From assembly GCA_901457705.2 (NCBI GenBank), contig LR590083.2:1-64000 (forward strand): a stretch of DNA of 64,000 bases. Reading direction: 5' to 3'. This DNA comes from Beijerinckiaceae bacterium RH AL1. GTDB taxonomy: Bacteria; Pseudomonadota; Alphaproteobacteria; Rhizobiales; Beijerinckiaceae. The position numbers and the translations under genes were made by a program. The notes below the pieces were generated by a model, which saw nothing but the letters and a program-made list of their open reading frames with translations, ran no database searches and was not told the origin of the DNA. Shown here in pieces: positions 56,285-64,000 of the stretch; position 1 is the first letter of the stretch; the number at the start of each line of letters is the position of its first letter.

Positions 56285-57901
56285 TTAGGCCGCGTGCTCG
56301 GGCTCGGTGCCCTCGCCTTCGGTCTCGGCACCCTCCTCGGCGGCGGGCTCGGGCAGGGAGTCGATCCAGCCGGCGGCGAGGCGGGCACGCATGATCATCG
56401 CCTCGGCCTCCTCGCGCGAAATCTCGAGCCCGTCGAGATAGCCCGCGTGCTTGACCGTCTCGTTCTCCTTGCGCTCGGTCCAGCCGACGAGATCGTCCGT
56501 CGCACAGCCGGCGAGGTCTTCCGTCGACTTCACGTCGTTCTCGCCGAAGCGCACCAGCATCTCGCCGGTGACCCCCTCGATCTCCTTCAGCTCGTCGGCG
56601 ACGCCCAGCTCGACGCGGCGGGCGTCGAGCTCCGCCTCGAGCTTGGCGAGATGATCGCGGGCGCGCTGCTGGATCTCGGCGGCGGTGTCGTCGTCGAAGC
56701 CCTCGATGCCGGCGAGCTCCGCCGGCTCGACGTAGGCGAGCTCCTCCACCGAGCGGAAGCCTTCGGACGCGAGCAGCTGACCGACCACCTCGTCGACGTC
56801 GAGCGCCTCCATGAACACCTGGGTGCGCTCGTTGAACTCCTTCTGGCGCCGCTCCGACTCCTCCTGCTCGGTGAGGATGTCGATGTCCCAGCCGGTGAGC
56901 TGCGAGGCGAGGCGGACGTTCTGGCCGCGGCGGCCGATCGCCAGCGACAGCTGGTCGTCCGGCACCACGACCTCGATGCGGTTCGAATCCTCGTCGAGCA
57001 CCACCTTCACGACCTCAGCCGGCTGCAGCGCATTGACGATGAAGGTCGCTGAATCCGGCGACCACGGGATGATGTCGATCTTCTCGCCCTGAAGCTCGTT
57101 GACCACGGCCTGGACGCGCGAGCCGCGCATGCCGACGCAGGCGCCGACCGGATCGATCGAGGAATCGCGCGAGGTCACGGCGATCTTGGCGCGCGAGCCG
57201 GGGTCGCGGGCGACCGAGCGCACCTCGATGACCCCGTCGTAGATCTCCGGCACTTCCTGGCGGAACAGCTTGGCCATGAACTGCGGGTGCGTGCGCGACA
57301 GGAAGATCTGAGGACCACGCTGCTCGCGACGCACGTCGTAGAGGTAGGCGCGGCAGCGGTCGCCGGGGCGGAACAGCTCGCGCGGGATCGACTCGTCGCG
57401 GCGGATGACCGCCTCGCCGCGGCCGAGGTCGACGATCGTGTTGCCGTACTCGACGCGCTTGACGACGCCGTTGACGATGTCGCCGACGCGATCCTTGTAC
57501 TCGTCGTACTGCTTGTCGCGCTCGGCCTCGCGCACCTTCTGCACGATGACCTGCTTCGCCGATTGCGCGGCGATGCGGCCGAAGTCGAACGGCGGCAGCG
57601 TCTCGGCGATCCAGTCGCCGACCTGGGCGGCGGGGTTCTTCTTGTGGGCGTCGGGCAGCAGGATCTGCGTCGCGTCGTTCTCGATCTCGTCGACGACGAG
57701 CAGCAGGCGCGAGAACCGCACCTCGCCGGTCTTCGGGTTGATCTCCGCGCGGACCTCGGTCTCCTGGCCGTAGCGCGAGCGGGCCGCCTTCTGCATGGCG
57801 TCCTCCATCGACTCCAGCACAATCTGGCGGTCAATGTTCTTCTCGCGGGCGACGGCGTCGGCGATCTGCAGAAGCTCGAGCTTGTTGGCGGAAATCGCCA
57901 T
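56285..57901 (-). CDS. nusA: Transcription termination/antitermination factor NusA
   Basis: NusA binds RNA polymerase and nascent RNA to control pausing, termination and antitermination. The 538-aa protein has the N-terminal polymerase-binding domain ([20 protein letters not shown]), S1 domain ([20 protein letters not shown]), KH domains ([20 protein letters not shown]) and the C-terminal helix-hairpin-helix acidic repeats. The end is highly acidic and includes [18 protein letters not shown]. It follows rimP in the operon. Confidence 0.96.
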   Translation of the reverse strand: MAISANKLELLQIADAVAREKNIDRQIVLESMEDAMQKAARSRYGQETEVRAEINPKTGEVRFSRLLLVVDEIENDATQILLPDAHKKNPAAQVGDWIAETLPPFDFGRIAAQSAKQVIVQKVREAERDKQYDEYKDRVGDIVNGVVKRVEYGNTIVDLGRGEAVIRRDESIPRELFRPGDRCRAYLYDVRREQRGPQIFLSRTHPQFMAKLFRQEVPEIYDGVIEVRSVARDPGSRAKIAVTSRDSSIDPVGACVGMRGSRVQAVVNELQGEKIDIIPWSPDSATFIVNALQPAEVVKVVLDEDSNRIEVVVPDDQLSLAIGRRGQNVRLASQLTGWDIDILTEQEESERRQKEFNERTQVFMEALDVDEVVGQLLASEGFRSVEELAYVEPAELAGIEGFDDDTAAEIQQRARDHLAKLEAELDARRVELGVADELKEIEGVTGEMLVRFGENDVKSTEDLAGCATDDLVGWTERKENETVKHAGYLDGLEISREEAEAMIMRARLAAGWIDSLPEPAAEEGAETEGEGTEPEHAA

Positions 57902-57972
57902 CTTGGTCTCCTAGGTTTCGTTCGCGGGAACCCCTTCGCCCACCAGCGGGAGAAGGGATGCGCGTAAGGTCT

Positions 57973-58704
57973 TCATCTCGGCCGCCCCTTGAGGCCGGCC
58001 GGCGTGATCGGCCGGCTTTTCGGCTGGCGGGCGGCGTTGCGGGCCGCGAACCGGCCGGGTCCCTTGGCGGGCGCCGCCTCGTCCGAGGGCGTCTTTTCGT
58101 CTTCGTCCGGGGCGCCGGCAGCTTCCCGCGCGGCCTTCGCGGCGCGCAGCGTCTCGCGGATCAGGTCGTCGGTCAGCACGAGGCGCCCATCGGCGATCTC
58201 GGCGAGCGGCAGCCGCACGTCCTCCGGCTCGCCGGGCTTCGCGTCGAGGCGCGTCAGCGCCAGCACCGGCGCCGGACCGGTCTCGTCGAGCGCCTCGATC
58301 AGCCCGCGGAAGCGCTTGCGGCCATCCCTCAGAGCGTGCAGCTCGATCTTCGCCTCGAAGCCGACGGCGCGGCGGAAGTCCGAGACCCGCATAAGCGGCC
58401 GGTCGATGCCGGGCGAGGAGATCTCGAGCCGGTAGGCCTGCTTGATCGGATCCTCGACGTCGAGCACCGGCGACAGCGCCTCGGAGATCGCCTCGCAATC
58501 CTCGACGGTGAGCGTCCCATCGGGGCGCTCAGCCATGACCTGCAGGGTCGTCCCGTCCTGCGCCGAGAGGCGGACGCGCACCAGCCGGAAGCCGAGGTCG
58601 CGCAGCACCGGCGCGGCGATGCGCGCGACGGCGAGCGTCGCGCCCGTCTCCTCGGAGAGACGCGGTTCGTCGATCAGATCGGGCGCGGTGGATGGCTCGC
58701 TCAA
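57973..58704 (-). CDS. rimP: Ribosome maturation factor RimP
   Basis: RimP promotes early 30S assembly. The 243-aa protein has the two RimP folds, [20 protein letters not shown] and [20 protein letters not shown], then [24 protein letters not shown] at 58704 ([14 protein letters not shown] as Met) is the likeliest start because no ATG fits the conserved N-terminus, and the more upstream Met at 58770 adds a non-conserved stretch. It is the first gene of the rimP-nusA-ylxR-infB-rbfA-truB operon. Confidence 0.92.
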   Translation of the reverse strand: MSEPSTAPDLIDEPRLSEETGATLAVARIAAPVLRDLGFRLVRVRLSAQDGTTLQVMAERPDGTLTVEDCEAISEALSPVLDVEDPIKQAYRLEISSPGIDRPLMRVSDFRRAVGFEAKIELHALRDGRKRFRGLIEALDETGPAPVLALTRLDAKPGEPEDVRLPLAEIADGRLVLTDDLIRETLRAAKAAREAAGAPDEDEKTPSDEAAPAKGPGRFAARNAARQPKSRPITPAGLKGRPR

Positions 58705-58930
58705 GCAGGCCCCGGATGCAGACCATCGCCGGAAACAGATAAAGAGCGGGTCCTGCGGGCCCACTCTCAAACGTCTAACGATGAGGGTTGATAGGCTGCG
58801 ATATAGCCGCTACGCGCGCCGATTGCAACGCTTCTTGAGAAAGCGATCTCTGGGTTAGCCCTACGCCTCAGCTTTGCTTGTGACATTGCGACCGATTGCC
58901 TAGAACGAGCCCTTGGAATCGGGGTCGCCG

Positions 58931-59080
58931 ATGGCCGAGGGTGGCAAGGACGCCGAGAGGCGACGTCTGGCTGAAGCACTGCGGGCTAATCTCAAGCGCC
59001 GCAAGACCGTTGCGCGCCCGGCCCAGCCGAAACGCGAGGCGGACGCGCCGGCCGAAGCCGTGCGCGACGACAGGGGGTAG
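58931..59080 (+). CDS. Small basic hypothetical protein upstream of murA
   Basis: A 49-aa open frame, [20 protein letters not shown] then a [18 protein letters not shown] tail. Its TAG ends one base before the murA ATG (59082), a spacing typical of coupled genes. The composition (Arg/Lys/Ala helix) is credible as a small basic peptide and short genes in this position are found in relatives, but it is unproven; it could also be an untranslated leader. Confidence 0.5.
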   Translation: MAEGGKDAERRRLAEALRANLKRRKTVARPAQPKREADAPAEAVRDDRG

Positions 59081-59081
59081 A

Positions 59082-60377
59082 ATGGACCGTATTCGCATCG
59101 TCGGCGGGCAGAGCCTCGTCGGGACGATCCCGATCTCGGGCGCCAAGAACGCCGCGCTGCCTTTGATGATCGCCTCGCTGCTGACGCGCGAGACGCTGAC
59201 GCTGCACAACGTCCCGAGCCTCGCCGACGTGCGCATGCTGGTGCGTATCCTCAACCACCACGGCGTCGACTATTCGATGGACGGCCGCCGCTCGGGCGAG
59301 GACCCGCATGCCGCCCGCGCCATCCATCTCTGCGCCCGCGACATCGTCGACACGACGGCGCCCTACGAGCTCGTCTCGAAGATGCGCGCGAGCTTCTGGG
59401 TTATCGCGCCGCTGCTGGCGCGGATGGGCGAGGCCCGCGTCTCGTTGCCCGGCGGCTGCGCGATCGGCACGCGTCCGGTCGATCTTCTGCTCATGGCGCT
59501 GGAGAAGCTCGGCGCCGAGATCGAGATCGAGGCCGGCTACGCGCATGCTAAGGCGCCGCATGGGTTGAAAGGCGCCGAGATCGAGTTCCCGAAGGTGACG
59601 GTGGGCGGCACCCACACCGTGCTGATGGCCGCCGTGCTCGCCAAGGGCACGACCGTGGTCCGCAACGCCGCGCGCGAGCCCGAGGTCGTCGACCTCGCCA
59701 ACTGCCTCAACAAGATGGGCGCAAAGATTTCCGGCGCCGGCACCTCGACGATCGAGATCACCGGCGTCGGCTCGCTCGGCGGCGCCTATCATTCGGTGCT
59801 GCCGGACCGCATCGAGGCCGGCACCTACGCGATGGCTGTGGCGATGGCCGGCGGCGACGTGCTGCTGGCGGGCGCCGAGCCCGCGGCGCTGGAGCGCGCG
59901 CTCGACGCGATCACCTCGGCCGGCGCCAGCGTCGCCGCGACCAACGAGGGCATCCGGGTCAAGCGCAACGGCCACGGCCTGTCGTCGGTCGACATCTCGA
60001 CGGCGCCGTTCCCCGGCTTCCCCACGGATCTGCAGGCGCAGTTCATGGCCTTGATGACCAAGGCCAAGGGCGCCTCGCGCATCACCGAGACGATCTTCGA
60101 GAACCGTTTCATGCACGTGCAGGAGCTCGCTCGCCTCGGGGCCCACATCCGGCTCGACGGCGACTCCGCCGTGGTCGAAGGCGTCAAGACGCTACAGGGT
60201 GCGCCGGTGATGGCGACCGATCTGCGCGCCTCCGTATCGCTCGTGATCGCGGCGCTCGCCGCGGAGGGCGAGACCATCGTCAACCGCGTCTATCACCTCG
60301 ATCGCGGCTTCGAGCATCTCGAGGACAAGCTCGGCCGCTGCGGCGCCATCGTCGAGCGCCTGTCGAACCCCGGCTAG
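59082..60377 (+). CDS. murA: UDP-N-acetylglucosamine 1-carboxyvinyltransferase
   Basis: MurA transfers enolpyruvate to UDP-GlcNAc, the first committed step of peptidoglycan synthesis and the target of fosfomycin. The 431-aa protein has [17 protein letters not shown], the active-site Cys in [28 protein letters not shown], and the C-terminal [19 protein letters not shown]. The active Cys predicts normal fosfomycin sensitivity at this enzyme. Confidence 0.97.
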   Translation: MDRIRIVGGQSLVGTIPISGAKNAALPLMIASLLTRETLTLHNVPSLADVRMLVRILNHHGVDYSMDGRRSGEDPHAARAIHLCARDIVDTTAPYELVSKMRASFWVIAPLLARMGEARVSLPGGCAIGTRPVDLLLMALEKLGAEIEIEAGYAHAKAPHGLKGAEIEFPKVTVGGTHTVLMAAVLAKGTTVVRNAAREPEVVDLANCLNKMGAKISGAGTSTIEITGVGSLGGAYHSVLPDRIEAGTYAMAVAMAGGDVLLAGAEPAALERALDAITSAGASVAATNEGIRVKRNGHGLSSVDISTAPFPGFPTDLQAQFMALMTKAKGASRITETIFENRFMHVQELARLGAHIRLDGDSAVVEGVKTLQGAPVMATDLRASVSLVIAALAAEGETIVNRVYHLDRGFEHLEDKLGRCGAIVERLSNPG

Positions 60378-61360
60378 CGTTCCCCGCAGATCGGCGCCGG
60401 CCGCGGCGGCGGCGTCGGGTGCAGACGTCGGTACTCGGCCAGAAGCGGCTCGACGACATGCGCGGGCCAGTACTTCGGCGCGCCGATCTGCTTCAGGCAG
60501 TAGGCGTTCCAGTAGGTGCCTGATGCGCCGCGCCTGGCGCGGGCGACCGCCTCGACGTCGCGCGCATCGGGGTAGATGTAGAGCGTCGTCGGATCGTCCT
60601 TGACCATCGCGGCGATGCGCGTCGCATCGGACGGCGACCAGCTCGTGCACCCGTCGCTGCGGCCGCCCGTGTAATCGACCGGCGTGCCGAACGGCACATA
60701 GCCGTTCTCGTTGGCATAGGGGCTTTCGGGATCGTGACGCAGGCACACGCCCTTCATCGTGACGGCGGCATGTCCGCCGATCGCGCGTTGCCTTGCGTTG
60801 GCCGTCTCGCCCTCGCCGTCGAACTGGACGAAGGTGCGCACCAGCACCTGATCCTGCCCGCCGGCGCCGCGATAGTAGCCCTTGAACGACGCCTTGGTCT
60901 CGGCCGTCACGTAGGCGCCGCCCATCGTCAGGAACGAGTCCTCGGCATTGCCGAAATTCTTGGCGCACTGCCGCCTGTTGGAGAAGTCGGCAAGGCCGTG
61001 CAGGTCGCGCCCGCCGCCGTGGCCCGCCGGTATCGCGTGGAACACCTGGCGGTCTTCGCAGATCTCGTAGAAGCGCCGCGCCAGCGAACCGTCGCTCGAA
61101 TTGTTCGGCAGCGTGGCGTCCATCGCAAAGTAGCAGGCGTTGCGGACCGCGCCTTCGGACACCTTCCGCTGATAGAGCGCCCGCGCCCGCTCGAGCACCG
61201 GCCGCGCGATCTCGCCGCTTCCGGTCCCGACATGCGCCGCGAGCCACGGCGGGATGTCCTCCTGGGCAAGAGCCGGGCTTGAGGCGAGGATGAGCGCGGC
61301 GACGCCGAACGCGCCTTCGAGCAAGCGACCTGTCGTCGAAGAATGGCGTCCCGATCGCAT
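60374..61360 (-). CDS. Murein L,D-transpeptidase catalytic domain-like exported protein
   Basis: A 328-aa exported protein with signal peptide ([20 protein letters not shown]). The C-terminal half resembles the YkuD_2-type L,D-transpeptidase/peptidoglycan-peptide bond-forming fold: [38 protein letters not shown] and the presumed catalytic-Cys segment [20 protein letters not shown], with an N-terminal helical domain. The match is to the general motif (H...GRSxGC) rather than to a canonical enzyme, so the activity is uncertain. The stop overlaps the convergent murA end by 4 bp. Confidence 0.72.
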   Translation of the reverse strand: MRSGRHSSTTGRLLEGAFGVAALILASSPALAQEDIPPWLAAHVGTGSGEIARPVLERARALYQRKVSEGAVRNACYFAMDATLPNNSSDGSLARRFYEICEDRQVFHAIPAGHGGGRDLHGLADFSNRRQCAKNFGNAEDSFLTMGGAYVTAETKASFKGYYRGAGGQDQVLVRTFVQFDGEGETANARQRAIGGHAAVTMKGVCLRHDPESPYANENGYVPFGTPVDYTGGRSDGCTSWSPSDATRIAAMVKDDPTTLYIYPDARDVEAVARARRGASGTYWNAYCLKQIGAPKYWPAHVVEPLLAEYRRLHPTPPPRPAPICGER

Positions 61361-61506
61361 CGACCTCAACCCCGCAAAGAACGACCTGCTTTCGACCGCA
61401 ACCTTGGCGAAAATGGTGTCGCGCGCCACGGCTCCCCTTCTCTCCGTCGTCTTGACGCGGCCGTGCGAAGCAACGCCACTGTCCGCGACAGAGAGGCGAA
61501 CCGATA

Positions 61507-62223
61507 ATGCTCAATGTGTTTCGCAGGCGATCGCGCGGCGGCAACGGCTACGCGGACAAGGCTCTTCAGCGCTATCGCTACAAGGACGTGTGGAACTCCG
61601 CCTCCAATACCGAGGACGGCGCCAAGTTCGCGGTCGCCGGGCTGGCGGACGAGGCGGCGCTCGAGGAGGCCGCTGAGGTCACGCTCGCCCAGCTGACCGA
61701 GTCCGTCGGCGTCAACAAGGACGACGTCATCCTGGAGATCGGCTGCGGCGTCGGGCGGGTCGGCAACATCCTTGCCCCCCGCTGCCGGAAATGGATCGGT
61801 GTCGACGCCTCCGACAACATGATCAAGTACACGCGAAAGCGCCTTTCCCGCCATCAGAACATCGAGCTCATCGCCAACAACGGCTACGATCTCCAGGCCG
61901 TCCCCGACAGCAGCGTCGATCTCGTCTACTGCACCGTCGTCATGATGCATCTGTCGCAATGGGACAGGTATGGGTACGTGAAGGAAGCCTTCCGCGTGCT
62001 GCGGCCGGGCGGCCGCATCTTCATGGACGGCGTCGATCTCACCTCGGACTACGGGTGGGAGTTCTTCCTGAACCACCTGTCGATCCCGCCGCAGGAGCGG
62101 CCGCCGAACATCAGCGAGCTGAGCACGCCGCAGGAATTCTCGACGTATCTGACGCGCGCCGGCTTCAAGAACATCAGGCTCCAGTCGGTCGGATTGTGGG
62201 TGGTCGCCACCGCCGTCAAGTGA
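61507..62223 (+). CDS. Class I SAM-dependent methyltransferase
   Basis: A 238-aa protein. The SAM-binding motif I is ILEIGCGVGRVGNILAPRC, followed by the acidic-end strand WIGVDASDNMIKYTRKRL, and motif IV DLVYCTVVMMHLSQWDRYGY, then EAFRVLRPGGRIFMDGVDL. These place it in the class I methyltransferase fold. The N-terminal basic RRRSRGGNGYADKALQRYRY is not assigned. The substrate cannot be predicted; neighbours are an envelope gene and a LuxR-type regulator. Confidence 0.85.
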   Translation: MLNVFRRRSRGGNGYADKALQRYRYKDVWNSASNTEDGAKFAVAGLADEAALEEAAEVTLAQLTESVGVNKDDVILEIGCGVGRVGNILAPRCRKWIGVDASDNMIKYTRKRLSRHQNIELIANNGYDLQAVPDSSVDLVYCTVVMMHLSQWDRYGYVKEAFRVLRPGGRIFMDGVDLTSDYGWEFFLNHLSIPPQERPPNISELSTPQEFSTYLTRAGFKNIRLQSVGLWVVATAVK

Positions 62224-62255
62224 CGCGCACGATCTGAAGTCTTTGTCGCGAGCGG

Positions 62256-63398
62256 CTAAACGCTCGGCTGGCTCGCGAACAGCTGGCTCGCCTGCGCCAC
62301 GAAGTGCGCCTGCGAGCGCGTGTCGGATTTCGAGAAGATCGACTTCAGGTGCACCCTGACGGTGCTGACGCTGACGCGGCGCTCCTCGGTGATCTGATGG
62401 ACGGACCGTCCCTCGAGCAGCAGCAGGGCGATCGCCGCTTCGGTGGAGGTAAAACCATAGGCGCGCCGCAGGATCTCGTCGCGGCTGAACAGGGCCGGCT
62501 TCAGCAAAAGCAGGATCGAGCCCTTCGTGAACAGGAAGCGCGCGTCGAGATCCAGGCAGACGGCGCGGACGGTCAGCCGCTTTCCGCGGTTGCTGATCAC
62601 CGTGATCGAGCGATCCATGACGATCGGCTCGATCTTCCGCTCGCAGGCGGAGTCGAGCAGCGCGTGGAACAGCGCCGCGCTTTGCGCGTGCTTGAACGTC
62701 AGGCGCTGGCCGCGGGTCATGGCGCCGACGAGCTTCTCCGCATCCTGGTTGGCGCTGAGGACGGCGCCGTTCTCGTCGCACACGATTGCGGCATGCGAGA
62801 CGAAGTCGAGCGCCTCTGTCGTCGACTCGATCTTCACGTCGCCGAGCAGCCGCGACAAGGTCGCCGCGTCGGTCAGAGGCCGCCACAGCATCTTCAGCTT
62901 GTCCTGTTCCTCGGTCACGAACGGACCCTGCGCGATGCTGCGCTGGATCGAGATCGTCCAGAGATCGCCGCTCGCGAGGAAGCCGACGCCGGCAAACCAG
63001 TGACGGTTCTGCGCATGTAGAAAGTCCTGGTAGTAGTCCGACCTCCGCATCTGGTCTTGGGACATGATGTCGAAATCGGTCATGACCCCTTCGCGGGCCA
63101 TGGTGGGCACGCCCTTATAGCGGAGATCCCGCTCGTGCCATCGGCCGGCCTCGTAGAGATGCGTGAGCTCGTCGAGGTCGGGGGAGCAGATTGGCCGCAG
63201 ATGTCGGACGTCGGTCGAAAAGAGAAGCGCGCCGGCGCCGCCGACCTCGCTGCTGACCAAGGTGAGCAGGTCGCGCCAAGAGCCGTTGCCGAGCGCCGTG
63301 CTCTGCAAGTTCGACGCAATATTGTCCAAACGCCAGCTCGTCACTTGGCCGTCCTTGAGCCGAAGAGCCTGCGGGAAATCTGGACGAGCGCCAGGGCG
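62256..63398 (-). CDS. LuxR-family transcriptional regulator
   Basis: A 380-aa regulator with a C-terminal GerE/LuxR helix-turn-helix: FTSTEAAIALLLLEGRSVHQ and ISVSTVRVHLKSIFSKSDTRS-like positions ending VAQASQLFASQPSV. The N-terminal ~300 residues look like PAS/GAF-type sensing domains (ALDFVSHAAIVCDENGAVLS and VQFLHAQNRHWFAGVGFL-like aromatic segments). The Met at 63398 is the preferred start; a Met further upstream at 63476 is possible. No acyl-homoserine-lactone synthase is nearby, so the signal is unknown. Confidence 0.82.
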   Translation of the reverse strand, partial: RPGARPDFPQALRLKDGQVTSWRLDNIASNLQSTALGNGSWRDLLTLVSSEVGGAGALLFSTDVRHLRPICSPDLDELTHLYEAGRWHERDLRYKGVPTMAREGVMTDFDIMSQDQMRRSDYYQDFLHAQNRHWFAGVGFLASGDLWTISIQRSIAQGPFVTEEQDKLKMLWRPLTDAATLSRLLGDVKIESTTEALDFVSHAAIVCDENGAVLSANQDAEKLVGAMTRGQRLTFKHAQSAALFHALLDSACERKIEPIVMDRSITVISNRGKRLTVRAVCLDLDARFLFTKGSILLLLKPALFSRDEILRRAYGFTSTEAAIALLLLEGRSVHQITEERRVSVSTVRVHLKSIFSKSDTRSQAHFVAQASQLFASQPSV

Positions 63399-63505
63399 CA
63401 TGCAACTGCCATCCCGCGGCCCGTTGGGTCGAGTGCGCTGGGAGCAACGCTTGTGAACCCGAGCCGCGAGCCGCACGTTCCGTCGCCGCCCGCTCTGGAG
63501 ATCAC

Positions 63506-63967
63506 ATGACCGCGTCCTCCGTCGCCGCCCCGCCGCTGCTCCGCCTCGTCGCGCTCGACGAGGACGATCTCGCGATCCTGTCGGCCAACCTGCAGGACGC
63601 GCTGATCCCGGTGCCCGAGATCGCCTATCTGCCGAGGGAGAAGCGGTTCGCGCTGGCCGGCAAGCGGTTCGACTGGGTCAAGGCGGCGGCGGGCGGCTGC
63701 GAGCGCTGCACGACCGGCCTGCATTTCGAGCGTGTGCTGTCGGTGGCACGCATCGGCTTCGCCCAGGACGAGCACGATCGCGTGCTCAACCTGCTCGCCG
63801 TCGCCTTCACGCCCGGCGACGCGCCGGCTGGCCAGGTGACGCTCACCTTCTCCGGCGGCGCGGCGATCCGGCTCGAGGTCGAGTGCCTGGAAGTCGGGAT
63901 GGCCGACCTCGGCGAGCGCTGGCCCTGCACCAAGCAGCCGGCCCATCCCGTCGAGGAGCGGGCCTGA
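63506..63967 (+). CDS. DUF2948 family protein
   Basis: A 153-aa protein with LRLVALDEDDLAILSANLQD, AYLPREKRFALAGKRFDWVK and FSGGAAIRLEVECLEVGMAD, matching the alphaproteobacterial DUF2948 family, usually found close to murA and hisD. Here murA is 3 kb away with three genes between. Function unknown. The window ends 33 bp after its stop. Confidence 0.88.
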   Translation: MTASSVAAPPLLRLVALDEDDLAILSANLQDALIPVPEIAYLPREKRFALAGKRFDWVKAAAGGCERCTTGLHFERVLSVARIGFAQDEHDRVLNLLAVAFTPGDAPAGQVTLTFSGGAAIRLEVECLEVGMADLGERWPCTKQPAHPVEERA

Positions 63968-64000
63968 AGGCTAGATGGTCGTCACCTCGATCGAGTCGAC

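Noticed and set aside
57921-57960. Second full bipalindromic repeat between rimP and nusA
   Set aside because: Only a degenerate fragment of one palindrome (GCGGGAGAAGG with a poorly matched partner) is present, so it is not listed as a feature.
63971-64000. Either a new plus-strand gene start (MVVTSIES...) or the end of a minus-strand gene (...VDSIEVTTI)
   Set aside because: Only 30 bases are visible; both readings are open, so no feature is called.

Overview
The window is about 64 kb of a GC-rich alphaproteobacterial chromosome. It begins exactly at the dnaA start codon, so it is probably the first part of a chromosome linearised at dnaA. Gene content and context point to the Hyphomicrobiales (Rhizobiales): a plant-type glutamate-cysteine ligase, a Tim44-like protein beside mltA, fxsA and an Smr gene, DUF2948 near murA, DUF4864, GCG_CRPN-type secreted peptides, and rhizobial bipalindromic repeats of the CTTCTCCCGC type. 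I cannot name the genus. No rRNA, tRNA or CRISPR array was seen.

1-34 kb is mostly housekeeping. It holds dnaA-ruvC-ruvA, pepP, an orphan Flp pilin, gshA, rsmE, ubiA, an exported msrB-msrA pair, smr-mltA-tim44 divergent from fxsA, and a dnaX...ybaB-recR replication/repair cluster with a lemA-TPM pair placed inside it. Next come an unusual autotransporter with a PAP2 phosphatase passenger, cysK, a PfkB kinase, a solitary AT-rich gene of the DUF6119/TIGR04141 type (24.96-26.60 kb), an MFS transporter, and a cell-surface pair (FAD oxidoreductase plus a 788-aa GtrA fusion) whose reading frames overlap.

34-44.4 kb holds the most interesting structure. Chromosomal arfB (peptide-release rescue factor) is cut directly after its GGQNV codons. 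Its 5' part lies at 35565-35659 and its 3' part at 44075-44402. Between them is an 8.4-kb, AT-richer element carrying three recombinase-system genes that look like a Gamma-Mobile-Trio (gmtY, gmtZ, gmtX), and also its own complete arfB (35977-36399). The element therefore destroys arfB and supplies a divergent replacement. The replacement contains the same 12-bp core (CAGAACGTCAAC) that the flanks regenerate when joined. The element is decaying. gmtY has one in-frame TGA. gmtZ is broken by a 1.8-kb inversion whose inverted part also took a 1311-bp IS5-family insertion with a CTAG target duplication. The gmtX-like gene is fused to an AlbA_2 domain and has an in-frame TAG and a frameshift.

44.5-64 kb returns to core genes: proB, mogA with a tandem DUF1330 gene, an HD-GYP protein, rpmB, an exported ClpP-like protease, the complete rimP-nusA-ylxR-infB-rbfA-truB translation operon (minus strand), then murA, an L,D-transpeptidase-like protein, a methyltransferase, a LuxR-type regulator and DUF2948.
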